Numbered from the stretch's first letter, positions 43,233 to 52,918 are shown. The stretch is 64,000 nt of DNA from Methylomonas sp. (GCF_023228165.1 NZ_JALOBS010000028.1:1-64000), one strand, 5' to 3'. Made by a program: numbers and translations. The notes: generated by a model from the letters alone, not told the origin.

Positions 43233-44310
43233 TGCCGAGCTGAGTCAATAAATCAGCTTGATGTTCGCGGATTAAGGGCTGAATGACATGCTCCAGTCCG
43301 CCTTCCATGATTTCTTCCAGTTTGTACAAGGTCAGATTGACGCGGTGGTCGGTCAAACGGCCTTGTGGGTAATTATAGGTGCGGATACGCTCGGAGCGGT
43401 CGCCGCTACCCACTTGCAAACGGCGGTTTTCCGATTGCTCTGCATGTTGTTTTTCTTGGGCGGCCGACAACAGGCGGGCTTGCAGCACCGACATCGCCCG
43501 GGCGCGGTTTTTGTGCTGCGAACGTTCGTCCTGGCATTCCACCACCACGCCGGACGGAATATGGGTGATGCGGATCGCCGAATCGGTGCGGTTGACGTGC
43601 TGGCCGCCGGCCCCGGAAGCCCGGTAGGTGTCGATACGCAGGTCGGCGGGATTGATGTCGATTTCGTCGACGCTGTCTACTTCGGGCATGATGGCTACGG
43701 TGCAGGCGGAGGTGTGCACGCGGCCTTGCGACTCGGTTTCCGGTACCCGCTGCACCCGGTGAGTGCCGGATTCGAATTTGAGTTGCGAATAGACATTTTG
43801 GCCGCTGACGCGCAGGATAATTTCCTTGTAACCACCGTGTTCGCCGCGGTTTTCGGTAATGATGTCCGTGCTCCAGCCTTGTCTTTCCGCGTAGCGTTGA
43901 TACATGCGGGCCAGATCGCCGGCGAATATGGCGGCTTCGTCGCCGCCGGTGCCGGCGCGAACCTCCAAGAATACGTTGCGGTTGTCGTTGGGATCTTTCG
44001 GCAGCAGCAGGATTTGCAATTCCTGCTCCAGGGCTTCGCGTTTGCCTTCGGCTTCGGCGATTTCATCCCTAGCCATTTCCCGTAACTCCGGGTCACTGTC
44101 CTTGGCCATATCCTGGGCCGATTTCAAATCAGCTTCGTTATCCAGATAAGTTTTGTAACAGGCGACCAGTGGCTCTATTTGCGCATATTCCTGACTGAGG
44201 CCGCGGAATTGGTTTTGATTGCTTTGCACTTCCGGTTGCGATAGCAGAGCGGTGATTTCTTCGAAGCGTTCACCTAGGTTTTCGAGTTTGGTTTGTATCG
44301 AGGGTTTCAT
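43225..44310 (-). CDS. prfA: peptide chain release factor 1
   Basis: A 361-residue protein of normal length. The peptidyl-transfer GGQ motif is in SGAGGQHVNRTDS, and the stop-codon-reading PxT tripeptide is PET in RVPETESQGR, placed 45 residues before GGQ as in E. coli RF1. RF1 ends translation at UAA and UAG. It is the middle gene of hemA-prfA-prmC. Confidence 0.97.
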   Translation of the reverse strand: MKPSIQTKLENLGERFEEITALLSQPEVQSNQNQFRGLSQEYAQIEPLVACYKTYLDNEADLKSAQDMAKDSDPELREMARDEIAEAEGKREALEQELQILLLPKDPNDNRNVFLEVRAGTGGDEAAIFAGDLARMYQRYAERQGWSTDIITENRGEHGGYKEIILRVSGQNVYSQLKFESGTHRVQRVPETESQGRVHTSACTVAIMPEVDSVDEIDINPADLRIDTYRASGAGGQHVNRTDSAIRITHIPSGVVVECQDERSQHKNRARAMSVLQARLLSAAQEKQHAEQSENRRLQVGSGDRSERIRTYNYPQGRLTDHRVNLTLYKLEEIMEGGLEHVIQPLIREHQADLLTQLGNV

Positions 44311-44319
44311 TAGCGAGGG

Positions 44320-45570
44320 TTATCTCAATTTAAAAATTTCGCGTGAGGCAGCAATCAAGTCGTGGCGTTCATTGGCACCGGCGTTGCGCAATTGTGCGCA
44401 TGGGGTATGGATTAATTTGTTGGTCAGAGTATGCGCCAAGCGTTGCAATACTTCCTCGGAAGGGGCGCCATTGTTGAGCTGCGCCAGCGCCTTTTGCAGT
44501 GCTTCGTCACGGGTCAGCTCGGCTTGCGTGCGAAAGTCGCGAATGGTTTCCAGTGCGCCTTGGGAACGCAACCAGGCCAAAAAGTGCTCAACCTGCGTAT
44601 CGATGATTTCCTCGGCCTGTTCCGCGGCGCGGCGGCGCGAATCCATGTTTTGATTGACAGTGTTTTGCAGGTCGTCAACGGTGTATAAGTACACGTCGCG
44701 CAGTTGTTCCACTTCGGCCTCAATATCTCGAGGTACCGCCAAATCCACCATAAACATTGGTTTGTGTTTACGTTTCTTAATCGCGCTTTCCACTCGTCCT
44801 TTGCCTAAAATGGGCAGCTGGCTGGCCGTGGATGACACCACGATGTCGGCTTCCGCCAAGTGGGTGGGCAGCTCGGATAAGGCTATGGCATAACCGTTAA
44901 ATTGCGCGGCCAAGGCGTGAGCTTTGTCGTAAGTCCGGTTGGCGATAATGATGCGGCCAATACCATGCTGGAAAAGATGGCGCGCCGTCAATTCTATGGT
45001 TTCGCCCGCACCTATCAACAGCGCGGTCTGTTCGGAGAGTTTGTCGAAAATTTGCTGCGCCAGTTGCACGGCGGCAAAGGCCACTGAAACCGGACTGGAG
45101 CCTATCGCGGTATCGGTACGGACTTTTTTGGCGGCGGAAAAGGTATGTTGAAACAGTTTGCTTAGATTTTTGCCCAAGGTGCCGGCTTGCGAGGCGGCGT
45201 GATAGGCGGTTTTCATTTGACCGAGTATCTGCGGTTCGCCAAGTATCATGGAGTCCAATCCGCAAGCAACCCGAAACATGTGGCGGATGGATTGGCTGTC
45301 CTGGTAACTATATAAATACGGCGTGAAGTCGGCGGGTTTAATGATTTTGGTGTCGGCAATCCAGTCTATCAGGGCGGTTTGATCTTCACTATCGGTATGG
45401 CAGTAGAACTCGGTTCGGTTACAGGTGGATAAAATGGCCGCCTCGGAAATGTCCCGGACATTGCGCAAATTTTTTAAGGTGTTATCCAATATATCAGCCG
45501 GGAAAGCCAAGCGCTCGCGTATTGCAACCGGCGCGGTGTTGTGATTTATCCCTACGGCAAGAAGTGTCAT
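44320..45570 (-). CDS. hemA: glutamyl-tRNA reductase
   Basis: A 416-residue protein. The thioester-forming Cys is C50 in ILSTCNRTEFY, the expected residue number; the NADPH domain has LIGAGETIELTARHL and the C-terminal dimerisation helix is present. HemA reduces glutamyl-tRNA to glutamate semialdehyde, the first committed step of tetrapyrrole synthesis (C5 pathway). First gene of the hemA-prfA-prmC operon, divergent from the TPR lipoprotein-lolB-ispE operon, as in pseudomonads. Confidence 0.96.
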   Translation of the reverse strand: MTLLAVGINHNTAPVAIRERLAFPADILDNTLKNLRNVRDISEAAILSTCNRTEFYCHTDSEDQTALIDWIADTKIIKPADFTPYLYSYQDSQSIRHMFRVACGLDSMILGEPQILGQMKTAYHAASQAGTLGKNLSKLFQHTFSAAKKVRTDTAIGSSPVSVAFAAVQLAQQIFDKLSEQTALLIGAGETIELTARHLFQHGIGRIIIANRTYDKAHALAAQFNGYAIALSELPTHLAEADIVVSSTASQLPILGKGRVESAIKKRKHKPMFMVDLAVPRDIEAEVEQLRDVYLYTVDDLQNTVNQNMDSRRRAAEQAEEIIDTQVEHFLAWLRSQGALETIRDFRTQAELTRDEALQKALAQLNNGAPSEEVLQRLAHTLTNKLIHTPCAQLRNAGANERHDLIAASREIFKLR

Positions 45571-45715
45571 TAGTTGTAATGTATACCTTTTAAAATTGGG
45601 TCATTTTAAGGAATGCGCTGTTTTTGTCCAAATAGAATGATAGGCTAAGCTGAACTAATGGGTTTTTCTGATAATCTATGTCTACAATTTATTGAAATTA
45701 GGTCAGTTGAATTGC

Positions 45716-47440
45716 ATGAATAAATGGATAGGTATTGCAATAATTATTTCTTTGTCGGGCTGCGCGGTTTCTCCGGACGCGACGTCGGAAACTGAAACCA
45801 GAATCACTCCAGAACAGGCCTTGGCGCCCAGAGTTAATCACAATACCGTGATTGACGAGGAAGTGCTGTATCTGTTGATGGCGGCGGAGTTGGCTGGACA
45901 GCGCAATCAGTACGATCTGGCTCTGGACGCCTATCTACAAGCGGCAAAAAGAGTTGATGATGCGCGGATTGCCGAGCGGGCAGTCAAAATCGGTATGTTT
46001 TTAAAAGATGAAAAGCGCACTCGAGAGGCGTTAGAGATATGGCTGTCCAAGGATCCGGATAATCTGCCCGCCAAAAAGTTTGCTGTATTAATGGCAATCA
46101 AAAACTCCGATCGTGAGGCCGCGGTAGAAAATTTGGATGCCATTTTCCTGGAAGATCCCGCGGGGTTTGAAGGCGGGATGCTGGAGATGATAAAGGCACT
46201 GGAAAAAGAAGGGCGCACTAAATTTATCTATGATGTGCTGGAAGATTTGAATGAGCTGCATCCGGATCAATCGAATCTGCTGTTCCTGCAGGCCGTAGTG
46301 GCTTCTGTCTTGCATGATAACGCTTTAGCGCAGAAAAAAATTAGCCAGGTGTTGGAATTGCAGCCCGATTGGAATAAAGCCATTATTTTTCAGGCGCAGC
46401 TGGCAGGTCGTTCCGGCGATATGGAAAAAGCGCGCGAGTATCTGGATAAAGCGGTTAAGCAGGCGCCCGACGATAAACAGTTGCGAAAAATGTTGTTGGA
46501 AGTGTTGGTTAAAACCGGCGCTTACGATGATGCCATTAAGCTTTACCAGTCGGTACTGGATGAAAACCCTGATGATGGCGAAGCGTTGTTTACTATCGCG
46601 TTGATTTACATGCAGCAGAATCAGCAGGACAAAGCCGAGGGGTATTTTGAAAAGGCCTTAAGTAAAGCGGAATGGGAAGGTCAGGCTAGTTTTTATTTGG
46701 GAAAAATCGAACTGGATAGGCAAAATCCGAGCAAGGCCTTGGTGTGGTTCGATCGTGCAGAAGCCAACGGCTACGGTTTGGAGGCCGATATGGCTGCTGT
46801 GTCATTGTTAATTAGTCAAAAACAACTGGCCGAGGCGGAAGTTCGGATCGACAAGATGGATAGCAAATATCCTGATCAACATCTGCGTATTCTGATGATG
46901 AAAGCCGAATTGTATAATCAGTGGGGCAAATATCAGGCAGCATACGATGTATTAGGCTTGGCTTTGAAGGCTGCGCCTGATAATAGGGACGTGCTGTATG
47001 CAAGGGCGCTGATCGCCGAGCGATTAGACAAGTTGGATGTCTTGGAAGCGGATTTGTTAAAAATTTTAGAAAAAAATCCCGATGATGTGGGGGCGTTGAA
47101 TGCATTAGGTTACACACTTACCGACAGAACCCAGCGTTTCGATGACGCCGAAAAATACTTACAAAAAGCCATACAATTGCAGCCCGATGAGGCGGTCATT
47201 GTGGATAGTTATGGTTGGCTGCAATTTAAAAGGGGCAAATATGACTTGGCTTTGGAATATTTGAAAAAGGCTTATAACAAGCAGCAAGAAAACGAGATTG
47301 CCGCGCATATTGCCGAAGTTTTGTGGGAAACGGGCAAGGAAAAAGAAGCCAGGGATTTTTTTGAACCGATATTTAAACAATTTCCTGACGATGAGTATCT
47401 GTTGAAATTCAAAAAACGCTTTATGCCCGACGAACAATGA
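45716..47440 (+). CDS. tetratricopeptide-repeat lipoprotein
   Basis: A 574-residue protein from ATG 45716 (MNKWIGIAIIISLSGC); a longer frame from 45692 would spoil the signal peptide. The lipobox LSGC predicts a lipidated envelope protein. From residue about 45 onward it is helical with about a dozen TPR-like 34-residue units (ALDAYLQAAKRV, AIKLYQSVLDENPDDGEALF, AEKYLQKAIQLQPDEAVIV). Homologues occupy the same position before lolB in Pseudomonas; their role is not defined. It shares the ATGA overlap with lolB. Confidence 0.88.
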   Translation: MNKWIGIAIIISLSGCAVSPDATSETETRITPEQALAPRVNHNTVIDEEVLYLLMAAELAGQRNQYDLALDAYLQAAKRVDDARIAERAVKIGMFLKDEKRTREALEIWLSKDPDNLPAKKFAVLMAIKNSDREAAVENLDAIFLEDPAGFEGGMLEMIKALEKEGRTKFIYDVLEDLNELHPDQSNLLFLQAVVASVLHDNALAQKKISQVLELQPDWNKAIIFQAQLAGRSGDMEKAREYLDKAVKQAPDDKQLRKMLLEVLVKTGAYDDAIKLYQSVLDENPDDGEALFTIALIYMQQNQQDKAEGYFEKALSKAEWEGQASFYLGKIELDRQNPSKALVWFDRAEANGYGLEADMAAVSLLISQKQLAEAEVRIDKMDSKYPDQHLRILMMKAELYNQWGKYQAAYDVLGLALKAAPDNRDVLYARALIAERLDKLDVLEADLLKILEKNPDDVGALNALGYTLTDRTQRFDDAEKYLQKAIQLQPDEAVIVDSYGWLQFKRGKYDLALEYLKKAYNKQQENEIAAHIAEVLWETGKEKEARDFFEPIFKQFPDDEYLLKFKKRFMPDEQ

Positions 47441-48006
47441 ATAGGCGTTTCATAGCTTACCTTGCGCTAACCGTGTGGCTTGGCGGTTGCGCTGTCGCTC
47501 CTCAAAAGCCGGCGGAAGAATATCAATTGACAGATATGCAGTACTTGCAGCACCAGAAGAACTGGGTGCTGGAAGGTCGGTTGGCGTTGGTCGATGAAAA
47601 GGATTCCGTGTCCGTGTCCATTAATTGGCGGCATGACGAATTGCGGGATGATATCGAGTTGGTTGGGCCATTGGCTCAGGGAAGGGTAAGGATTTCCGTT
47701 ACGCCTGATCAGGTGGCTGTGGATGACGGCGAGAATCTCAAGGTTTTTTATGGGCCGGTTGATAAGGTTCTGGCTGAGCAATTAGGTGTGGATTTGCCCG
47801 TCGATTCGCTGAAATTTTGGGTGCTGGGAGTAAATGATCCAAGGCAGAGCTATATTGAGCAACCCGGTGGGTTTTATCAAGGGAGTTGGCTGGTCAGGTA
47901 TAGGGAAATGCAAACAGTCAATGCTGATACATTGCCTAAAAAAATGACGGCGGAAAAGGACAAGTCAAGAATTAAGTTAATTGTGGATCAGTGGGTTTTA
48001 ATGTGA
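47437..48006 (+). CDS. lolB: outer-membrane lipoprotein receptor LolB
   Basis: A 189-residue lipoprotein with signal peptide and lipobox LGGC (cut before Cys19). The mature part has the LolB features NWVLEGRLALVDEKDS, WRHDELRDDIELVGPLAQG and LKFWVLGV. LolB takes lipoproteins from the carrier LolA and inserts them in the outer membrane. It is coupled to the TPR gene upstream (ATGA) and to ispE downstream (GTGA). Confidence 0.92.
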   Translation: MNRRFIAYLALTVWLGGCAVAPQKPAEEYQLTDMQYLQHQKNWVLEGRLALVDEKDSVSVSINWRHDELRDDIELVGPLAQGRVRISVTPDQVAVDDGENLKVFYGPVDKVLAEQLGVDLPVDSLKFWVLGVNDPRQSYIEQPGGFYQGSWLVRYREMQTVNADTLPKKMTAEKDKSRIKLIVDQWVLM

Positions 48007-48872
48007 CGAAAAATGTGGAGTCCGTCTCTGGATGGGGCGAGAAATGGCCGGCGCCGGCAAAATTGAATTTAATGTTGAGAATAACCGGACGAAGGGCGGA
48101 TGGATATCATTTGCTGCAGACCGTATTTCAAATGCTTGATTTGTGTGACTGGTTAACGTTTCATCCACGTGCTGATGGGCTCGTCTCCTTGCTAAGTCCA
48201 ATTCCAGGTGTGCTGGAACAAGATGATTTGACGGTGCGCGCGGCGAATTTACTTAAGTCGCATACAGGGTGCGGCGCCGGGGTTTGCATTGAAACTGAAA
48301 AGAATTTGCCCATGGGCGGTGGTCTAGGTGGCGGAAGTTCGGATGCGGCTACTACTTTGGTGGTGTTGAATTATCTCTGGGGGCTAAACCTTTCCAAGCA
48401 GGAATTAATGGTTCTGGGTTTACGGTTGGGAGCCGATGTGCCGGTTTTCGTGTTTGGGCATTCCGCATGGGGAGAAGGTGTTGGTGAGAAATTGCAATCG
48501 ATAATGCCCCCTGAGCAGTGGGTTGTGATCATCAAACCAGACTGTCATGTGAATACCAAAGAAATTTTTTGTTCTGAAGGGTTGACAAGGGACAGTAAAA
48601 GCATCAAAATGAGCGACTTTCTTGCAGGGGAAGATCGAAATGATTGTACTCAAGAAGTTTGTAGGAATTACCAGCCGGTAAAAGATGCGATTAGTGCTTT
48701 GTCTGTGTATGCGAGCGCGAGATTGACAGGTACGGGGGCGTGTGTTTTTGCGCAATTTTCCAGTAAGGAAAGTGCGGAAGCGGCATTTCAGTCGTTAAAA
48801 GACGATTGGCTGGTGTTTTTGGCAAAAGGCTTGAATAAGTCACCGCTCTACAAGAAGTTAGAACAAGGATAA
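48003..48872 (+). CDS. ispE: 4-diphosphocytidyl-2-C-methyl-D-erythritol kinase
   Basis: A 289-residue GHMP kinase. The GTG at 48003 overlapping the lolB stop (GTGA) is preferred; a GTG at 47991 is also in frame. WPAPAKLNLMLRITGRRADG is the start of the catalytic domain and PMGGGLGGGSSDAA is the ATP-phosphate loop. IspE phosphorylates CDP-ME in the non-mevalonate isoprenoid pathway. lolB-ispE-tRNA-Gln-prs is a conserved gammaproteobacterial order. Confidence 0.93.
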   Translation: MTKNVESVSGWGEKWPAPAKLNLMLRITGRRADGYHLLQTVFQMLDLCDWLTFHPRADGLVSLLSPIPGVLEQDDLTVRAANLLKSHTGCGAGVCIETEKNLPMGGGLGGGSSDAATTLVVLNYLWGLNLSKQELMVLGLRLGADVPVFVFGHSAWGEGVGEKLQSIMPPEQWVVIIKPDCHVNTKEIFCSEGLTRDSKSIKMSDFLAGEDRNDCTQEVCRNYQPVKDAISALSVYASARLTGTGACVFAQFSSKESAEAAFQSLKDDWLVFLAKGLNKSPLYKKLEQG

Positions 48873-48887
48873 GTCAAATCAGTTAAT

Positions 48888-48962
48888 TGGGCTGTCGCCA
48901 AGCGGTAAGGCACGGGGTTTTGATCTCCGCATACCTAGGTTCGAATCCTAGCAGCCCAGCCA
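48888..48962 (+). tRNA. tRNA-Gln (TTG)
   Basis: A 75-base tRNA with acceptor TGGGCTG paired to CAGCCCA, the U1-A72 weak pair typical of tRNA-Gln, a loop TTTTGAT with anticodon TTG, a T arm CTAGGTTCGAATCCTAG, discriminator G and encoded CCA. Located between ispE and prs, as in pseudomonads. Confidence 0.95.
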
Positions 48963-48998
48963 TATCTCCATATAAAACAATTCCTCGGGAGTCCTTGA

Positions 48999-49952
48999 AT
49001 GCGTGATGCTTCGATAATGGTATTTTCGGGTAATGCCAATAGGGCGTTGTCCGAGGGTATTGTGAGGAAGCTCAACATGCGCCTAGGAATGGCGTCGGTT
49101 GATCGCTTCAGTGATGGTGAGATATTTGTGGAGATTGAGGAGAATGTAAGGGGGCGCGATGTATTCGTGGTTCAGCCAACATGCTCTCCCACAAATGAAC
49201 ACCTCATGGAATTGTTGGTAATGATCGACGCTTTAAGGCGGGCGTCGGCAGCAAGAATTACAGCGGTCATTCCTTATTACGGGTATGCTCGCCAAGATAG
49301 GCGATCCAGGTCGGCCCGGGTGCCGATAACGGCTCGACTGGTGGCTGATATGATTGGTCACGCGGGTGCGGACAGGGCTTTAACCGTGGACTTGCACGCC
49401 GATCAGATACAAGGGTTCTTTGGAATACCGGTGGATAATGTTTATGCGTCTCCAATTTTGTTGGGAGACGTGTGGCGCCAGGAGTATAAAAATCTAATTG
49501 TTGTCTCGCCCGATGTGGGGGGGGTTGTTCGGGCTAGAGCTCTGGCAAAGCGATTGGGCGATGCTGATCTGGCAATTATTGATAAACGCAGGCCAAGGGC
49601 CAACGTGTCCGAAATTATGCATATCATTGGTGATGTGGATGGTAGGACTTGTGTGATGGTGGATGATCTGGTTGATACGGCCGGCACCCTGTGTCATGCG
49701 GCGTCGGCATTAAAGAAGAATGGCGCTGTTAAGGTTGTTGCCTATTGTACTCATCCAGTTCTATCGGGTGCGGCAGCGGAAAATGTCAGAAATTCAGTTT
49801 TGGATGAGTTGGTTGTTACCGATACCATTCCTCTCACTGATGAGTTAAAGGCTATAGGTAAAATCAGGCAGCTAAGTGTTGCCGAGATGCTGGCTGAAAC
49901 TATTCGGCGTATAGCTGTGGGCGAGTCTGTTAGCTCGCTTTATGTGGATTAG
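48999..49952 (+). CDS. prs: ribose-phosphate pyrophosphokinase
   Basis: A 317-residue protein with the ATP loop RDVFVVQPTCSPTNEHLMEL, the flexible catalytic region YYGYARQDRRSRSARVPITA, the HADQIQGFFGIPVDN segment, and the PRPP-binding VMVDDLVDTAGTL. It makes PRPP from ribose 5-phosphate and ATP for nucleotides, His and Trp. The start may be ATG 49017, six codons on; 48999 has the better ribosome site (CGGGAG). Confidence 0.95.
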   Translation: MRDASIMVFSGNANRALSEGIVRKLNMRLGMASVDRFSDGEIFVEIEENVRGRDVFVVQPTCSPTNEHLMELLVMIDALRRASAARITAVIPYYGYARQDRRSRSARVPITARLVADMIGHAGADRALTVDLHADQIQGFFGIPVDNVYASPILLGDVWRQEYKNLIVVSPDVGGVVRARALAKRLGDADLAIIDKRRPRANVSEIMHIIGDVDGRTCVMVDDLVDTAGTLCHAASALKKNGAVKVVAYCTHPVLSGAAAENVRNSVLDELVVTDTIPLTDELKAIGKIRQLSVAEMLAETIRRIAVGESVSSLYVD

Positions 49953-50000
49953 TTCAATAACTATTAAGAAGTGCTTGTAGAGCAGGCTTTGGAGAAAATA

Positions 50001-50615
50001 ATGGCTAACGTGTTTGAATTTATTGCGGAAGCTCGCAGTGAGACAGGTAGTAGTGCGGCGAAAGTTGTGCGTCGTAAGGGTAAAGTGCCGGCGGTAATCT
50101 ACGGTGGTAGTGATGCCCCGGAAATGCTGGTTTTGGATCATAATGACTTATTGAAGCACCTTGCTCATGAAGCCGTTTATTCGCATGTGCTTGATATTAA
50201 GGTCGACGGAAGGACTGAAAAAGCAATTTTAAAGCATATTCAGCGTCATCCTGCCAAGCCGCAAATTTTGCATGTTGATTTTATGCGTGTCGAGACGGGC
50301 CATAAATTAAAAGTACATGTGCCTCTGCACTTCATTAACGAAGATGTGTCGGTCGGAGTTAAAAAAGGCGGTATAGTTAATCACACTATGGCTGATGTCG
50401 AAATTGTTTGCTTGCCGAAAGATTTGCCGGAATATATTGAAGTGGACATGGCACTGGTTGAGATTGGTTCTGCTTTACACCTTTCGGATTTGAAGTTGCC
50501 TGCTGGTGTTGAGATTCCGGAATTGCAGCAAGGTGCTGATCATGATCATCCTGTTGTGCAGATCGTTAAGCCTAAAACCACAGAGCTGGCAACCGAAGAG
50601 CCTGAGGCGGAATAG
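50001..50615 (+). CDS. rplY: 50S ribosomal protein L25 (long, TL5/CTC type)
   Basis: A 204-residue protein from ATG 50001 with a GGAGA ribosome site; an upstream in-frame start is not conserved. The N-terminal L25 domain (about 1-90) is followed by a TL5-type C-terminal beta domain (PLHFINEDVSVGVKKGGIVNH and LPKDLPEYIEVDMALVEIGS). It binds 5S rRNA. The two-domain form is usual outside enterobacteria. prs-rplY-pth is a conserved order. Confidence 0.94.
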   Translation: MANVFEFIAEARSETGSSAAKVVRRKGKVPAVIYGGSDAPEMLVLDHNDLLKHLAHEAVYSHVLDIKVDGRTEKAILKHIQRHPAKPQILHVDFMRVETGHKLKVHVPLHFINEDVSVGVKKGGIVNHTMADVEIVCLPKDLPEYIEVDMALVEIGSALHLSDLKLPAGVEIPELQQGADHDHPVVQIVKPKTTELATEEPEAE

Positions 50616-50627
50616 TTTTATTGTTCA

Positions 50628-51206
50628 ATGATCAAGTTAATAGTGGGGCTCGGTAATCCCGGGTCGCAGTATGATAAAACCCGGCATAATGCCGGGTTTC
50701 TTTTTTTGGATCACTTAGCGGGTTCTCACGGTGTCGGTTGGTCGGGCAATGGGCAGTTTCAGGGAGATGTGGCAAGCTATTCGAGTGTTGCGGGTAAATT
50801 GCTGCTGCTTAAGCCGATGACATTCATGAATAAAAGTGGATCTTCGGTTGGCAAGATGTTGCGTTATCACAAGCTGAAGCCGGAAGAGTTATTGGTTGTG
50901 CATGATGAATTAGAGTTGCCTGAGGGAGTGGTTAAATTGAAGCGTGATGGTGGTCATGCGGGACATAATGGCTTGCGTGACATTATTTCGCATATCGACT
51001 CTCGGGATTTTTATCGGTTGAGGGTGGGTATTGGTCGACCGGAAACCCCGGGCGCAAATATAGCGAACTATGTTTTGTCTAGGCCGTCATTAGCAGTACT
51101 TAATCTTTTCGAGGTTGCTTTTGGCAAAATCGAGAGTCGGCTGGATTTGGTTTTGGCGGGAAATTTGGCGGAATTTAATGCATTGGTTATTGATGGGAAG
51201 AATTAG
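50628..51206 (+). CDS. pth: peptidyl-tRNA hydrolase
   Basis: A 192-residue protein with the catalytic H20 in QYDKTRHNAGFLFLD, the LLKPMTFMNKSG segment and the VVHDELELPEG motif. Pth frees tRNA from dropped-off peptidyl-tRNA. In many gammaproteobacteria ychF follows pth; here the tRNA-Tyr cluster follows instead. Confidence 0.95.
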   Translation: MIKLIVGLGNPGSQYDKTRHNAGFLFLDHLAGSHGVGWSGNGQFQGDVASYSSVAGKLLLLKPMTFMNKSGSSVGKMLRYHKLKPEELLVVHDELELPEGVVKLKRDGGHAGHNGLRDIISHIDSRDFYRLRVGIGRPETPGANIANYVLSRPSLAVLNLFEVAFGKIESRLDLVLAGNLAEFNALVIDGKN

Positions 51207-51229
51207 TTGCGCTATATGATTTAAAAAGA

Positions 51230-51258
51230 TTGACTAGGCTGGCTAATTTATGGATAAT
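51230..51258 (+). promoter_or_regulatory. sigma-70 promoter of the tRNA-Tyr-Gly-Thr-tuf operon
   Basis: TTGACT at 51230-51235 and GATAAT at 51253-51258 with a 17-base spacer, followed 16 bases later by tRNA-Tyr. This is close to the consensus of a strong stable-RNA promoter. Confidence 0.75.
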
Positions 51259-51274
51259 AGCCAGATTAAATGAC

Positions 51275-51359
51275 GGAGGGGTTCCCGAGCGGCCAAAGGG
51301 ATCAGACTGTAAATCTGCCGGTTCTACCTTCGGAGGTTCGAATCCTCCCCCCTCCACCA
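51275..51359 (+). tRNA. tRNA-Tyr (GTA)
   Basis: An 85-base tRNA with acceptor GGAGGGG / CCCCTCC, an anticodon loop ACTGTAAAT with GTA, a long variable arm as in class II tRNAs, and encoded CCA. First of three tRNAs upstream of tuf. Confidence 0.95.
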
Positions 51360-51378
51360 TCAAATTTGAATTGGATCT

Positions 51379-51452
51379 GCGGGTGTAGTTCAATGGTAGA
51401 ACTCCAGCCTTCCAAGCTGATTGCGTGGGTTCGATTCCCATCACCCGCTCCA
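51379..51452 (+). tRNA. tRNA-Gly (TCC)
   Basis: A 74-base tRNA with acceptor GCGGGTG / CACCCGC, anticodon loop CTTCCAA with TCC, a T arm TGGGTTCGATTCCCA and encoded CCA. Second of the tuf-linked tRNA set. Confidence 0.95.
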
Positions 51453-51471
51453 TTTTTGGCTATGTAATGTC

Positions 51472-51547
<76 letters not shown>

Positions 51548-51582
51548 GTTTTAATTAATTGTTCTTCTAGGGTATTTTCGTA

Positions 51583-52773
51583 ATGGCTAAAGAAAAATTT
51601 GAAAGAAAAAAACCGCACGTAAACGTCGGTACGATAGGTCACGTTGACCACGGTAAAACCACTTTGACGGCGGCCCTGACAAAAGTGATGGCTGAACTGC
51701 AAGGCGGCGAAGTAAAAGCTTTCGATCAAATTGACAATGCCCCAGAAGAAAGAGCGCGTGGTATTACGATCTCTACCTCACACGTAGAATACGAATCCCC
51801 CAACCGTCATTACGCACACGTTGACTGCCCAGGCCATGCCGACTATGTAAAAAACATGATCACGGGTGCGGCGCAAATGGATGGCGCTATCCTGGTGTGT
51901 TCAGCTGCCGATGGTCCGATGCCGCAAACCCGCGAACACATTCTGTTGTCTCGTCAAGTGGGTGTGCCTTACATCGTCGTGTTCCTGAACAAAGCCGACA
52001 TGGTTGACGATGCTGAACTGATTGAATTGGTTGAAATGGAGATTCGCGAGCTGTTGAATCAATATGAATTCCCAGGTGACGATACCCCCATCATCGTAGG
52101 TTCCGCGCTGAAAGCGCTGGAAGGCGATACCAGCGAAATCGGCGTCCCATCTGTTGTTAAATTGGTCGAAGCCCTGGATAGCTACATTCCGGAGCCGGAA
52201 CGTGCGATAGACGGCAAATTCCTGATGCCTATCGAAGACGTGTTCTCGATCTCGGGTCGAGGCACTGTAGTAACCGGTCGTGTCGAACGCGGCATCATCA
52301 AAGTCGGTGAAGAGGTCGAAATCGTCGGTATTAAAGATACCGTCAAAACCACTTGCACAGGCGTCGAAATGTTCCGCAAGCTGTTGGATCAAGGTCAAGC
52401 AGGCGACAACGTCGGTGTATTGCTACGGGGTACCAAACGTGATGACGTAGAACGTGGTCAAGTATTGGCGCACGTGAACAGCATCAAGCCACACGCACAC
52501 TTCAAGGCAGAAATCTACGTCCTGTCAAAAGATGAGGGTGGTCGTCATACGCCATTCTTCAACGGTTACCGTCCACAGTTCTATTTCAGAACCACCGACG
52601 TCACCGGTGCGGTTGAATTGCCGGAAGGTGTGGAAATGGTAATGCCCGGTGATAACATTGCAGTCACCGTAAAATTAATTGCACCTATCGCGATGGAAGA
52701 CGGCTTACGTTTCGCTATCCGTGAAGGTGGTCGTACCGTTGGTGCGGGTGTTGTTGCTTCTATTATTGAATAA
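51583..52773 (+). CDS. tuf: translation elongation factor Tu
   Basis: A 396-residue GTPase with GHVDHGKTT (P-loop), DCPGHADYVKNM (G3), and NKADMVDD (G4; most proteobacteria have NKCDMVDD), followed by domains II and III. EF-Tu carries aminoacyl-tRNA to the ribosome. Codon use is more biased to C-ending codons than in neighbouring genes, as expected for a very highly expressed gene. The tRNA-tuf-tRNA-Trp-secE order is ancestral in proteobacteria. Confidence 0.98.
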   Translation: MAKEKFERKKPHVNVGTIGHVDHGKTTLTAALTKVMAELQGGEVKAFDQIDNAPEERARGITISTSHVEYESPNRHYAHVDCPGHADYVKNMITGAAQMDGAILVCSAADGPMPQTREHILLSRQVGVPYIVVFLNKADMVDDAELIELVEMEIRELLNQYEFPGDDTPIIVGSALKALEGDTSEIGVPSVVKLVEALDSYIPEPERAIDGKFLMPIEDVFSISGRGTVVTGRVERGIIKVGEEVEIVGIKDTVKTTCTGVEMFRKLLDQGQAGDNVGVLLRGTKRDDVERGQVLAHVNSIKPHAHFKAEIYVLSKDEGGRHTPFFNGYRPQFYFRTTDVTGAVELPEGVEMVMPGDNIAVTVKLIAPIAMEDGLRFAIREGGRTVGAGVVASIIE

Positions 52774-52806
52774 TAGAAAGGAACATTTTAGTAGTTTTTT
52801 CTGAAT

Positions 52807-52882
52807 AGGTCAGTAGTTCAATTGGTAGAGCAGCGGTCTCCAAAACCGCAAGTTGGGGGTTCGAGTCCCTCCTGGCCTGCCA
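52807..52882 (+). tRNA. tRNA-Trp (CCA)
   Basis: A 76-base tRNA with acceptor AGGTCAG / CTGGCCT (one T-G pair), anticodon loop CTCCAAA with CCA, a T arm GGGGTTCGAGTCCCT, and encoded CCA. Lies between tuf and secE, the standard place. Confidence 0.95.
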
Positions 52883-52918
52883 TTCAGAAGATTATCCAAA
52901 TATTTCCCAAGTAAAAAA

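Noticed and set aside
43288..44085. A 265-codon open frame on the plus strand inside prfA
   Set aside because: It is antisense to the fully conserved release factor 1 gene and its translation has no recognisable domain; it is a by-product of the codon use of prfA.
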